Source: CBDFHV01 sp965247705 (GTDB lineage Bacteria > Pseudomonadota > Alphaproteobacteria > Rhodospirillales > CAMCUA01). From it: a stretch of 64,000 nt of DNA. The position numbers were made by a program, and so were the translations under genes. The DNA lies in the NCBI GenBank assembly GCA_965247705.1, contig CBDFHV010000085.1:186001-250000 (forward strand), written 5' to 3'. Below, one piece after another: positions 51,742-60,457 of the stretch (position 1 is the first letter of the stretch; each line of letters begins with the position of its first letter). Below the pieces are notes generated by a model. It was not told the DNA's origin, did not search any database, and saw only the letters and a list, made by a program, of their open reading frames with translations.

Positions 51742-52644
51742 ATGAGCGAGGCTGAAATCCAGGCGGTTGAGATGGGCGAGCGGTGGAGCGGCCCGCGCGA
51801 GGTCCTGGCCCAGCTCCTGCGCTCGCCCCTGAGCTGCTTCGGCGTCGTCATCGTCGCCATCAATCTGCTGTTCGCCGCCTTGGCGCCGTGGATCGCCGGT
51901 CACGATCCCTACGCCCAGGACGGCAAGCGGTTCCAGCCGCCGAGCGCCGTCTATTGGTCGGGCACCGACGAGCTCGGGCGCGACGTCTTCAGCCGCACCG
52001 TTCATGGCTCGCGCATCTCGCTGTTCGTCGCCACCTTCTCGGTCCTGATCGGCGGCGTGGTCGGGGTCCTGGTGGGCAGCATCGGCGGCTACTTCCGCGG
52101 TCGCCTGGACGAGGTCTTCATGCGCGTCACCGACGTGATGCTGGCCTTTCCGGGGATCGTGCTCGCCATCTTCCTATCGGCGGTGCTCGGCCCCAACCTG
52201 CAGAACGCCACCGTCGCCATCGGCATCGTCTACATCCCCATCTTCGCCCGCGTCACCCGCGGCCAGGTGATGAGCGTCAGCGAGAACGACTACGTGCAGG
52301 CGGCGCGGGCCGCCGGCACGCCCGAGGGGTTGATCCTGTTGCGCCACGTGCTGCCCAACGCGGCGGCGCCGATCATCGTCCAGGCGACCATCAGCTTCGC
52401 CAACGCCGTCGTCGCCGAGGCGGCGCTGAGCTTCCTCGGCCTCGGCGCCCAGCCGCCGGAGCCCTCGTGGGGCACCATGCTGAGCGCCGGACGTCAGTAC
52501 ATGGAGTTCGCCCCGTGGGTCGTGGTGGTGCCGGGGCTGGCCATTTCGGTGACCGTCCTGGGGCTCAATTTGTTTGGCGATGCGCTGCGCGATATCCTCG
52601 ATCCGCGGATGGAAACCGGAAAAAAAATTGGCGCAAGCGCCTGA
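51742..52644 (+). CDS. ABC transporter permease, DppC-like
   Basis: 300 residues. First membrane helix near residues 30-50, then YWSGTDELGRDVFSRTVHGS, the EAA loop ENDYVQAARAAGTPEGLILL, and AEAALSFLGLGAQPPEPSWG. All are standard for DppC. The ATG lies 8 bases after the upstream stop. Confidence 0.93.
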   Translation: MSEAEIQAVEMGERWSGPREVLAQLLRSPLSCFGVVIVAINLLFAALAPWIAGHDPYAQDGKRFQPPSAVYWSGTDELGRDVFSRTVHGSRISLFVATFSVLIGGVVGVLVGSIGGYFRGRLDEVFMRVTDVMLAFPGIVLAIFLSAVLGPNLQNATVAIGIVYIPIFARVTRGQVMSVSENDYVQAARAAGTPEGLILLRHVLPNAAAPIIVQATISFANAVVAEAALSFLGLGAQPPEPSWGTMLSAGRQYMEFAPWVVVVPGLAISVTVLGLNLFGDALRDILDPRMETGKKIGASA

Positions 52645-52663
52645 CACAAAGGGAGTCGCGGCG

Positions 52664-53530
52664 ATGGAACTGGAGCTGGAAGACCGGGTCGCCCTGATCA
52701 CCGGCGGCAGCAAGGGCATCGGCCTGGCGGCGGCGCGGCGCTACGTGGCCGAAGGCGCGCGGGTCGCCCTTCTCGCCCGCGGCCGCGAGGCCCTGGAGCG
52801 GGCGGCCGAATCCTTGCGCGCCGACGGCGGCACGGTGGAGATCGCCACCGCCGACGTGCGCCGGGACGCCGACGTGGCACGTGCGGTACAACAGATTGCG
52901 GAGCGCTTTGGGCAGATCGATATCCTGGTTCACAGCGCCGGCAGCTCGGTGATGGCCGAGAACTACCGCCAGCGGGACGCCGACGCGGTGCCGCTCCAGG
53001 TCGACGGAGAGGCCTGGTCGATACCCTATCCCTTCGATGCCTGCACCCTCGACGACTGGGTCTTCACCTACGATGTGAACGTGCTGTCGGCGGTCCGCGT
53101 GCTGAAGGCGGTGCTGCCCCACATGCGGGCGCGCAAATACGGCCGCATCGTGCTGGTCGCCTCCATGAGCGGCAAGCAGCGCCAGGGCGGCCAGTTCGAG
53201 TACGCGGCGGCCAAGGCGGCCGAAATTGCGCTGGCCAACAACCTGGCCGGCGAGGTGCTGAAGGACGGCATCCTGGTCAACAGCGTCTGCCCGACCACCA
53301 CCCTGACCGACGCCGCCGACGGCCTCGCCGAGATCGTCTCGGCGCGGACCGGCACCGCGCCCGAAGCCATCCTCGAAGCCTTCGGGGCGAATAACTTCCC
53401 GTTGGGGCGGCTGGCGCGGGCCGAGGAGGTGGGCGACGTGATCGTTTTCCTGACCTCGGCTCGGGCCTCCTACGTGACCGGCACCTCGATCAACGTCGAC
53501 GGCTGCACCGGGCGGTTCCTGGCGGACTGA
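52664..53530 (+). CDS. Short-chain dehydrogenase/reductase (SDR)
   Basis: 288 residues. NAD(P)-binding ALITGGSKGIGLAAARRY, NAG-like VHSAGSS, catalytic Ser in VASMSGKQRQ and Tyr-Lys in YAAAKAAE are present. A C-terminal ARASYVTGTSINVDGCTG is typical of classical SDRs. An insertion of about 30 residues (NYRQRDADAVPLQVDGEAWS) precedes the DDWVFTYDVN segment. It lies between the permease and ATPase genes of the ABC operon, with GGGAG upstream, so it probably acts on the imported compound. Confidence 0.9.
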   Translation: MELELEDRVALITGGSKGIGLAAARRYVAEGARVALLARGREALERAAESLRADGGTVEIATADVRRDADVARAVQQIAERFGQIDILVHSAGSSVMAENYRQRDADAVPLQVDGEAWSIPYPFDACTLDDWVFTYDVNVLSAVRVLKAVLPHMRARKYGRIVLVASMSGKQRQGGQFEYAAAKAAEIALANNLAGEVLKDGILVNSVCPTTTLTDAADGLAEIVSARTGTAPEAILEAFGANNFPLGRLARAEEVGDVIVFLTSARASYVTGTSINVDGCTGRFLAD

Positions 53531-53538
53531 ATGTCGTG

Positions 53539-54570
53539 ATGGCGCCTGCCGCTTCCACCGATCCCGTCCTCGAGGTGCGCGACCTCAGTGTCCTCTTCGG
53601 CGGCCGGCACGGTGTCTTGCGGGCGGTCGACGGCATTTCCTTCCAGCTCAACCGGGGCGAGACCCTGGGCATCGTCGGCGAGTCCGGCTGCGGCAAAAGC
53701 GTCACCGCCCTTTCCATCCTGCGACTTATCCCGACCCCGCCCGGCCGCATCGCCGGCGGCTCGATCCGCTTCGAGGGCCGCGAGCTGACGACCCTGGCCG
53801 AGGGCGAGATGCGGCGCATTCGCGGCAACCAGATCTCGATGATCTTCCAGGAACCGATGACGTCGCTGAACCCGGTGCTGACCATCGGCCGCCAGATCGC
53901 CGAGACCATCATGCTCCACCAGGGGCTCTCCCGGGCGGCGGCCCTGGATCGGGCAGTGGAGATGCTGGAGCTGGTGCGCATGCCCGACGCCGGCGACCAG
54001 ATCCGCCGTTATCCCCACGCCCTGTCGGGGGGCATGCGCCAGCGGGTGATGATCGCCATGGCGCTATCGTGCAACCCCAAGGTGCTGATCGCCGACGAGC
54101 CGACCACGGCGCTGGACGTCACCATCCAGGCCCAGATCCTGGCCCTGATCCACGAGCTCAAGGAAAAGCTCGACGCGGCGGTGATCCTGATCACCCACGA
54201 CCTTGGGGTCATCGCCGACATCGCCGAGCGGGTCATCGTCATGTACGCCGGGCGCAAGGTCGAGGAATCGACCGTCGAGGCGCTGTTCGCCGCGCCGCGG
54301 CATCCCTACACCGAGGGTCTCATGGGCTCGGTGCCGCGGCTGCCGGAGGTCGGCGAAGCGGTGGATGACGGACCTGGCGGCCGCCTGGCCGAGATTCCCG
54401 GTATGGTGCCGCGACCCGAAGAGATGCCGGCGGGCTGCGCGTTCGCGCCCCGCTGCGACCTGGCGACCGAGCGCTGTCGGGAACGCTCGCCAGCCCTCGA
54501 GGAGAAGGCGCCCGCCCAGTGGGCCGCCTGCTGGGAATCCGATCGTCTGGGGGTGGCGCGCCATGGCTGA
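53539..54570 (+). CDS. ABC transporter ATP-binding protein, DppD-like
   Basis: 343 residues. Walker A GESGCGKSVTALSILRLIP, IFQEPMTSLNPVLTIGRQIA, signature LSGGMRQRVMIAMALSCNP, Walker B KVLIADEPTTALDVTIQAQI and a C-terminal oligopeptide extension with CAFAPRCDLATERCRERSP (Cys cluster). ATG 53539 is preferred; GTG one codon earlier is an alternative. Its last 8 bases overlap the next gene. Confidence 0.93.
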   Translation: MAPAASTDPVLEVRDLSVLFGGRHGVLRAVDGISFQLNRGETLGIVGESGCGKSVTALSILRLIPTPPGRIAGGSIRFEGRELTTLAEGEMRRIRGNQISMIFQEPMTSLNPVLTIGRQIAETIMLHQGLSRAAALDRAVEMLELVRMPDAGDQIRRYPHALSGGMRQRVMIAMALSCNPKVLIADEPTTALDVTIQAQILALIHELKEKLDAAVILITHDLGVIADIAERVIVMYAGRKVEESTVEALFAAPRHPYTEGLMGSVPRLPEVGEAVDDGPGGRLAEIPGMVPRPEEMPAGCAFAPRCDLATERCRERSPALEEKAPAQWAACWESDRLGVARHG

Positions 54571-55537
54571 GCCGCCCCTTCTCGAGGTCCGTGGCCTGGT
54601 CAAGCATTTCCCGGTAACGGCCGGCATCCTCTCCCGCCAGGTCGGCACCATCCGTGCCGTCGACGGCGTCTCGTTCACCCTCGGCAGGCAAGAGACCCTG
54701 GGGCTGGTCGGCGAAAGCGGCTGCGGCAAGACCACCACCGGGCGGGCCATCGTCCGCCTGCTGGAACCCACCGCTGGCGCCATTCGTCTGCGCGGAACCG
54801 ACATCGCCGGACTCGACCGGGGCGCCGTCCGCCCCTATCGACGGGAGATGCAGATCATCTTCCAGGATCCCTTTTCGTCCCTCAATCCCCGCCTCTTGGC
54901 CGCCGACATCGTCGGCGAGCCGTTACGCAATTTCCCCATTGCGGAAAGCGGCTCGCGCAGCGAAATGGTGGCGGCGCTGTTCGACCGGGTCGGCCTGCGC
55001 CGCGATCAGATGTTCAAATATTCCCACGAGTTCTCCGGCGGCCAGCGCCAGCGCCTCGGTATCGCGCGGGCGCTGTCCATCAACCCGCGGCTGATCGTTT
55101 GCGACGAGCCGGTCTCGGCGCTGGACGTTTCCGTGCAAGCCCAGATCGTCAACCTGCTGATGGACCTCCAGCGGGAGCTGGGGCTGGCCTACGTCTTTAT
55201 TTCCCACGACCTGGCCGTGGTCGAGCACATCAGCCATCGGGTGGCGGTCATGTATCTGGGCAAGATCGTCGAGTTGGCCGACAAGCGCCGCCTGTTCCAA
55301 AGCCCCCAGCACCCTTATACCGAGGCGCTGCTCGCCGCCGTCCCGCCGCCCCGGCCGCGGGGCGGGCGGACCCGCCAATTGATCAGCGGCGACGTTCCCA
55401 GCCCCATGCGCCCGCCCCCCGGCTGCCGCTTCCACACCCGCTGCCCCCACGCCATGGACCATTGCCGCAAAATCGAGCCGCCCATGCGCGAGATCGCGCC
55501 GGGCCACCAGGTGGCCTGCCATCTGCGTGGACCGTGA
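54563..55537 (+). CDS. ABC transporter ATP-binding protein, DppF-like
   Basis: 324 residues. Walker A GESGCGKTTTGRAIVRLLEP, IFQDPFSSLNPRLLAADIVG, signature FSGGQRQRLGIARALSINP, Walker B LIVCDEPVSALDVSVQAQIV, plus the C-terminal CRFHTRCPHAMDHCRKIEPP cluster. Together with DppB, C, D-like subunits this completes the importer. Start overlaps the DppD-like stop by 8 bases (ATGGCTGA). Confidence 0.93.
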   Translation: MAEPPLLEVRGLVKHFPVTAGILSRQVGTIRAVDGVSFTLGRQETLGLVGESGCGKTTTGRAIVRLLEPTAGAIRLRGTDIAGLDRGAVRPYRREMQIIFQDPFSSLNPRLLAADIVGEPLRNFPIAESGSRSEMVAALFDRVGLRRDQMFKYSHEFSGGQRQRLGIARALSINPRLIVCDEPVSALDVSVQAQIVNLLMDLQRELGLAYVFISHDLAVVEHISHRVAVMYLGKIVELADKRRLFQSPQHPYTEALLAAVPPPRPRGGRTRQLISGDVPSPMRPPPGCRFHTRCPHAMDHCRKIEPPMREIAPGHQVACHLRGP

Positions 55538-55606
55538 CGAATTTCGGACACGTCCGCCGCCGGCCGCTCCCTTTCCCGCACCCGTCAATGATATTGCCTA
55601 ATGGCT

Positions 55607-56575
55607 TCACGCCACTCGGTCGCCCGGTTCCCGGCCGGCGAAGAAGGCGTCGATGTTGTCCAGCGCCCGGAAGCCCATGGCGTTGCGGGTTTCCACCGTA
55701 GCACTGCCCAGATGGGGCGCCAGCATGGCGTTGGGCAGGGTCGGGTAGTCGGGATGGAGCTGGGGCTCGCCCTCGTAGACGTCGAGGCCGGCGGCGGCCA
55801 CCTTGCCCGATTTCAGCGCCGCGATCAGATCCCCGTCATTCACCACCGCGCCTCGGGACGTGTTGACCACGATGGCGCCGTCGGGCAAGCGCGCGATCCG
55901 TTGTGCGTTCAGCAGCCCTCGGGTTTCCGGCGTCACCGGGCAATGCAGCGACAGCACGTCGCTCACCGCCAGCAGGCTATCCAGGTCCCCGTGGTAGATA
56001 GCGCCCCGCGCTATGTCGGGCGCGAGGGGCGAACGATTGTGGTAGTGGACCGTCATATCGAAGCCCATCGCCCGGCGGGCCACCGCCTGGCCGATGCGGC
56101 CCATGCCGACGATGCCCAGTCGCTTCCCGGTGATGTGGGTGCCCATAAGCTGGGTCGGCGTCCAGCCGGTCCACTGGCCCGCCCGCAGCATGGCCTCGCC
56201 CTCGGACACCCGCCGGGCGGCGCCCAGCATCAGCAGCATCGCGACATCGGCGGTGGCGTCGGTCAGAACCTCCGGCGTGTTGGTGCAGACCAGGCCCCGT
56301 TCCCGGGCGGCGTCCACGTCGACGTGCTCGAAGCCGACGGAAAAGGTGGCGACGATGCACACGCTGGACGGTAGCCGATCCATCAGGTCCCGGTTCACCT
56401 GGTCGTTGGAACAGACGAGCAGCCCGTCGTGACCATCGGCGGCGTCGACCAGGACATCGGCGTCGTAAAGGTCGTCCGAAGGGTTGAAGGTGGCGTCGTA
56501 GTCGCGGCTCAGGCGTTGCTCCACCGCCTCGGGCAGTTTTCGGGTGACCAGGATTCGGCGTTTGGGATCGGCCAT
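55607..56575 (-). CDS. D-2-hydroxyacid dehydrogenase (glyoxylate/hydroxypyruvate reductase type)
   Basis: 322 residues from ATG 56575; a start 30 bases upstream is possible. It has NAD(P)-binding GIVGMGRIGQAVARRAMGFD, catalytic Arg in VVNTSRGAVVNDGDL, and His in MLAPHLGSATVETR. The sequence resembles the glyoxylate reductase/GRHPR branch. It is convergent with the dipeptide-type ABC operon (69-base gap), so a link to it is not certain. Confidence 0.9.
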   Translation of the reverse strand: MADPKRRILVTRKLPEAVEQRLSRDYDATFNPSDDLYDADVLVDAADGHDGLLVCSNDQVNRDLMDRLPSSVCIVATFSVGFEHVDVDAARERGLVCTNTPEVLTDATADVAMLLMLGAARRVSEGEAMLRAGQWTGWTPTQLMGTHITGKRLGIVGMGRIGQAVARRAMGFDMTVHYHNRSPLAPDIARGAIYHGDLDSLLAVSDVLSLHCPVTPETRGLLNAQRIARLPDGAIVVNTSRGAVVNDGDLIAALKSGKVAAAGLDVYEGEPQLHPDYPTLPNAMLAPHLGSATVETRNAMGFRALDNIDAFFAGREPGDRVA

Positions 56576-56653
56576 GGGCTCGGTGCCTTCTGTCTGGAGA
56601 AACAACGCACCCTATAGCCTGCCCGGCCCCTGGCGTCAGCCCCGCTCCTTCCC

Positions 56654-57337
56654 TTAGCCCCTGCGCCGTCGCAGCCTGAGCAGGTCCATGGCGGCGTTGA
56701 TCTGGCCCATGCGGGCTGTGCTGCCGTGGGTACTGTCCGGATGGTGGATGGTGGCCAGCATGCGGTAGCGGGCCTTGAGCGCCTCCGGCCGCGGCTTCGC
56801 GCCGGGCGGAAAGCCCAACACGTACAGGGCCTCCTCGCGGCTGCGCACGCCGTCGGCCAGGGGCTCGAAGCCGAGGAAGGACACCAGGGTGCGCAGACGT
56901 TCGAGCTCCTCGGCCCGCGCCGCCGGGTCGGGTCCTCCCGCCGGCCCGACCTCCAGAACCCGCCCGCCCCCATCCAGGGCCAGGGCGAGTCCCAGGGCGC
57001 GGCGAAGGGTGACCGTATCCCGGCCCGGCGGGGCTCGCACCTGGAGCCGAGGCTTGCGACGCCACGGACGGCCCTGGGCGGTGCCAGAGCGGATGACCAC
57101 CGTCTCCCGGTCCGTGGGCGCCGGCTTCCCCGGATCCGGAAATGTCTCCACCACGTCCCGGGGCAGGAGGATGAGCACGGACCGGGCCAGATCGCCCGCG
57201 TTGACGCCGCGGCTGACGGCGAGATCGGTCACCGCGTCGCGAAAGGCGCTGGCGCAAGGGATGGTATAGGAGGATTTGGCCGGCGCGGTCGCCACGACGG
57301 TGCGAATTCCAGACGGTGGGGAAGGTGGAGGGCGCAA
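56654..57337 (-). CDS. J-domain (DnaJ-like) protein with C-terminal J domain
   Basis: About 227 residues. The C-terminal about 65 residues form a J domain: ALYVLGFPPGAKPRPEALKA, RYRMLATIHHPDSTHGSTAR with the essential HPD tripeptide, and GQINAAMDLLR. The rest is unassigned and proline/arginine rich. J proteins stimulate DnaK ATPase. A C-terminal rather than N-terminal J domain is typical of small alphaproteobacterial co-chaperones of unknown client. The start is uncertain; an internal start near AKSSYTIPCASAFRDAVTD could be the real one. Confidence 0.8.
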   Translation of the reverse strand: MRPPPSPPSGIRTVVATAPAKSSYTIPCASAFRDAVTDLAVSRGVNAGDLARSVLILLPRDVVETFPDPGKPAPTDRETVVIRSGTAQGRPWRRKPRLQVRAPPGRDTVTLRRALGLALALDGGGRVLEVGPAGGPDPAARAEELERLRTLVSFLGFEPLADGVRSREEALYVLGFPPGAKPRPEALKARYRMLATIHHPDSTHGSTARMGQINAAMDLLRLRRRRG

Positions 57338-57769
57338 CGACTATCGTCGGCGGGAATGGGGGCGCAATTCCCCTCCTGGATAGGGTCGCGCGTGCAACTG
57401 CGATCGCAGGCAACCCCCCGGGTCGAAGGTTGGATGCCGGATTCCTTGGGTGTATCGCGACCGCAAAAATCTTGCGGAAATAGTTAAGCAGGAATTAATA
57501 GTACGTTGAATTCACGAACTATATTGCGCCTACGGATTGAAATTTCACAGGGCGGATGATCTGGGTTCCCATTGAAATAGCAAGAGGTTCGGAGCCGGGC
57601 AGGGAGGGGACATCCGTATGAATCGGCCTCCCCGCGCCGGACCGGCCGCCCACGGAGAGGAGGCCGGTCCCCTTCAACTGCCATCGGAGTTTCAGCCCAC
57701 GGCCCTTGGTCCCTGTCACCCGCCGTGCTAGCCGTCCCCTGCGCCACGGGACGGAAGGGGAATGGGGTC
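57338..57769. other. Divergent intergenic region between J-domain and aldo/keto reductase genes
   Basis: About 430 bp. An AT-rich stretch at 57470-57560, unusual for this window, probably holds the promoters. Near the aldo/keto reductase gene a 9-bp perfect hairpin GGACCGGCC/GGCCGGTCC (57639-57670, 14-base loop) lies in the likely leader. Open frames on the minus strand here have no recognisable product. No known riboswitch was recognised. Confidence 0.45.
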
Positions 57770-58750
57770 ATGGACTACACCACACTGGGGCGAACGGGCC
57801 TCGAGGTCAGCGTCGCCGGCCTGGGATGCGGCGGTTTCAGCCGCCTGGGCCTCAAAAGGGGAAAGACGGAAGAGCAGGCGGCCGATCTGGTCCGCTTGGC
57901 GGTGGACCTGGGGGTCAACTTCATCGATACGGCGGCCAACTACGGGACCGAAGGGGCCGTCGGCAAGGCAATGAAGACCATCCCCCGCGACCGTGTGGTG
58001 ATCTCCACCAAGGCGAGCCCGCGGAAACACGGCGAGCCCCGGTCGCCGGAGGACATGGTCGCCAGCCTGGACAACTCCCTCGGTACGATCGGCGTCGACG
58101 TCATCGACGTTTTCCACGTGCATGGCGTCCGCCCCGACGAATACGACCATGTTCGCAACGCCCTGGCGCCGGCGTTGCTGAAGGAGCGCGACAAGGGAAA
58201 GTTTCGCCACCTGGGCATCACCGAAACGCCGCCCAAGGACCTGAAGCAGGAGACCCTGCGGCGGGCCGTCGATGATCCCCTGTGGGAAGTGATGATGGTC
58301 GGCTTCCACATGATGCACCAGAAGCCGCGCCAGCGGGTTTTCCCCCACACCATCGAGAACGGCATCGGCACCCTGATGATGTTCGTGGTGCGCGAGACCT
58401 TTGGCCGGCCCGAGCGGGTTCGCGAGACGGTCCGCGACCTGGCCGCCAAGGACCTGCTGCCCCGGGAGATGGCCAATGAAGACGATCCCCTCGGATTCCT
58501 AATTCACGATGGCGGCGCGGACAGCCTGACCGACGCCGCCTACCGCTTTGCCCGCCACGAACCGGGGGTCGACGTTGTGTTGTTCGGCACCGGCAACCCC
58601 GACCACCTGGCGGCCAACGTGGACTCGATCCTGCGACCCCCCCTGCCCGAAGCAGACATCGCCCGGCTCTACGCCCTCTTCGGCCATCTGGAGGGGGTCG
58701 GGCTGGATGCCCAGGGGATTGACGCACCCAATACCAAGGAGCACCAATAA
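57770..58750 (+). CDS. Aldo/keto reductase
   Basis: 326 residues. MDYTTLGRTGLEVSVAGLGC at the start and VNFIDTAANYGTEGAVGKAM with the catalytic Asp and Tyr. VVISTKAS carries the Lys, and VIDVFHVHGV the His. It reduces aldehydes or ketones with NADPH. The last residues, TKEHQ and the stop, are encoded by the left end of the 265-bp inverted-repeat element starting at 58731, so the original C-terminus may have been replaced. GGAAGGGG lies upstream of the ATG. Confidence 0.9.
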   Translation: MDYTTLGRTGLEVSVAGLGCGGFSRLGLKRGKTEEQAADLVRLAVDLGVNFIDTAANYGTEGAVGKAMKTIPRDRVVISTKASPRKHGEPRSPEDMVASLDNSLGTIGVDVIDVFHVHGVRPDEYDHVRNALAPALLKERDKGKFRHLGITETPPKDLKQETLRRAVDDPLWEVMMVGFHMMHQKPRQRVFPHTIENGIGTLMMFVVRETFGRPERVRETVRDLAAKDLLPREMANEDDPLGFLIHDGGADSLTDAAYRFARHEPGVDVVLFGTGNPDHLAANVDSILRPPLPEADIARLYALFGHLEGVGLDAQGIDAPNTKEHQ

Positions 58751-58995
58751 AGACCCATAGAGATCGTCACAGCGACCCGTCGGGTAGGAGACAAGCCGCT
58801 GGCGATGCGGTTGCATCGTCGAGACTTGTCGACGCCCTCCGACGGGTCGCTGTGACGACCGGAACGGCGGCTTCCCAGGGCTTTCGGACGTCGTCGCGCC
58901 CGCCTTGCGATGCAACCGCATCGCCACGCCGAACGCTCCTCGCCGAAAACCCTGGGAAGCCGTCTCTATGGGTCTTTATTGGTGCTCCTTGGTAT
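58731..58995. repeat. 265-bp structured element with 33-bp perfect inverted ends (MITE-like)
   Basis: Ends A (58731-58763, starting ATACCAAGGAGCACCAATAA) and A' (58963-58995) are perfect 33-bp inverted copies. Inside are B/B' (58764-58783 with 58839-58858, 20 bp perfect) and D/D' (58868-58887 with 58943-58962, 19 of 20). Each stem is directly adjacent to the A stem and encloses a small CGATGC-loop-GCATCG hairpin: loop GGTT in arm 1, AACC in arm 2. These hairpins (58800-58818 and 58908-58926) are perfectly complementary to each other over 19 bp. Arm 1 also has GACAAG/CTTGTC. No reading frame is evident. It could be a non-autonomous mobile element or a structured RNA. Confidence 0.85.
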
Positions 58996-59071
58996 CAGCT
59001 GCCCGCCGGTTGACCGCGATCAAGGCGCCTTCCGCCGGTCGGGCATACCGGTAGTTCAGGAGGGTATCGCC

Positions 59072-59414
59072 ATGATGAACATGGACATCGACAAGATCTG
59101 CTTCGTGATTATCAAGGTCCGCGCGTTCGACGCCCAGGAGTTGGGCGAGGACGAGGACGAGGGTTCGGACGCCGCCGACAATGGGTTCCGGGGAGTCCTG
59201 TTGACCCACGCCGACGACGCCATCGAGGAGGAACTGACCTCCTGGATCGACAGCATGAACGTGGATGAGCAGGCCCGACTTGTCGCCCTGACCTGGATGG
59301 GGTGGGGAATTGCGATGGGGGGTACGAGGCATTCCCTTGCTGGGCGACTACCTGGAGGAAGGCCTGGCCCAGTTCAATCTGTCCTGCAGCGACGTAGCGT
59401 TTAGTCATCTGTAA
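59072..59414 (+). pseudogene. DUF3775-family gene, frameshifted and internally deleted
   Basis: From ATG 59072 (AGGAGG upstream) the frame encodes MMNMDIDKICFVIIKVRAFD, HADDAIEEELTSWIDSMNVD and EQARLVALTWMGWG, matching DUF3775, a small alphaproteobacterial family of unknown function. After about 59315 the frame is lost. The family C-terminus GIPLLGDYLEEGLAQFNLSC appears in the next frame and ends at TAA 59414. About 20-25 residues that normally link the two parts are missing. Thus a deletion with a frame change has probably inactivated it. It lies next to the inverted-repeat element. Confidence 0.75.
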
Positions 59415-59604
59415 CCGGCCCTGAAGTTCGAACGCCCCGGGCCGCCCGTTCCGGCACAGCCACCAACCGGTCCCAGTAGTAGGCATAGGACGGATTGGGG
59501 CAGCCCAGGGGCAACCACGACGTCCCTTTCGCCACCGGAACGGCGCCCGCCCGCCGCGTCAACTCCCACAGCGCCCGGATCCAGCGGCCCACGGAACCGC
59601 TCAC
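59401..59604 (-). CDS. Possible small hypothetical protein
   Basis: 67 residues beginning MSGSVGRWIRALWELTRRAG, with a Trp/Tyr-rich middle (PSYAYYWDRLV). It overlaps the 3' end of the DUF3775 remnant by 14 bases and follows the MscS gene in the same orientation. No family is recognised and it could be non-coding. Confidence 0.3.
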   Translation of the reverse strand: MSGSVGRWIRALWELTRRAGAVPVAKGTSWLPLGCPNPSYAYYWDRLVAVPERAARGVRTSGPVTDD

Positions 59605-59614
59605 TTCGCCGCCC

Positions 59615-60457
59615 TTATACGGGGGCCGCGGGACCGCTGATGTGAACGGTCCGTTGCGGGAACGGAATGGACAGCCCGGCGCCCTCCAGGCCCTCCTTGA
59701 AAGTGCGCGTCAGGTTGCACTTGAGGCCCCAATAGTCGCTGGCGTCGCACCATATCCGGACGATGAGGTTGACCGAGCTGTCGGCCAACGCGCCCACCGC
59801 CACCAGGGGCTCGGGCTCCCCGTGGCAGCGGGGCTCGGCGGCGATGATGCCGCGGATGACCTGGAAGGCCTGGCCGATGTCGTCGCCATAGTCGATGCCG
59901 ATGGCGAAATCGACTCGCCGGGTCGTATGGTGGCTGTAGTTGGTCACCGCCGTGCCCCACACCTGGGCATTGGGGACCAGGATCTGCACGTTGTCGGGGG
60001 TCGCCAGTTCGGTGATGAACAGGCCGATGGCCTTCACCGTGCCGGCGTTGCCGCCCACTTGCACGTACTGGCCCACGTTGAAGGGACGGAACAGCAGCAG
60101 CATGACCCCCGCCGCGACGTTGCTGAGGGTTCCCTGCAGGGCCAGGCCGATGGCCAGGCCGGCGGCGCCGAAGACGGCGATCAGGCTGGCCGTCTGCACG
60201 CCGAGGGCCGACAGCACCGCCAGTCCGGTCAGCACCAGGATGACGTAGCGCACCAGGCTGGCCAGGAAGCGGCGCAGGGTGACGTCGAGCCGGTCGATGC
60301 GGCCCAGCGTGCGATCGGTGGTCCGTTGCGCCCAGCCGGCAATGGTCCAGCCGACGATCAGGAGCAGGATGCCGCCCAGGATACTGAGGCCGTAGCTCGC
60401 CACCGCCCCGATCACCAGCGCGGCCACATCGGAGATTTGATTCTGCACGTTTTCCAT
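59615..60457 (-). CDS. Small-conductance mechanosensitive channel (MscS family)
   Basis: 280 residues from ATG 60457. Three hydrophobic segments are followed by the pore-lining helix IAVFGAAGLAIGLALQGTLS, then the beta domain FRPFNVGQYVQVGGNAGTVK and VPNAQVWGTAVTNYSHHTTR. It releases solutes on osmotic downshock. Standard length for MscS. The gene stands alone. Confidence 0.93.
   Translation of the reverse strand: MENVQNQISDVAALVIGAVASYGLSILGGILLLIVGWTIAGWAQRTTDRTLGRIDRLDVTLRRFLASLVRYVILVLTGLAVLSALGVQTASLIAVFGAAGLAIGLALQGTLSNVAAGVMLLLFRPFNVGQYVQVGGNAGTVKAIGLFITELATPDNVQILVPNAQVWGTAVTNYSHHTTRRVDFAIGIDYGDDIGQAFQVIRGIIAAEPRCHGEPEPLVAVGALADSSVNLIVRIWCDASDYWGLKCNLTRTFKEGLEGAGLSIPFPQRTVHISGPAAPV

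Noticed and set aside
57600..57769. Riboswitch before the aldo/keto reductase gene
   Set aside because: A 9-bp hairpin is present but no known riboswitch core sequence is recognisable, and the gene is not of a class commonly so regulated.
58731..58995. Retron or group II intron RNA
   Set aside because: No reverse transcriptase gene is nearby and no domain V-like or msr-like core is seen; a mobile or structured element is the more cautious call.
58976..59332. 118-codon minus-strand frame ending in DTKEHQ
   Set aside because: Antisense to the DUF3775 remnant, with its tail encoded by the right inverted end; the shared TKEHQ ending arises from the repeat, not from a gene.
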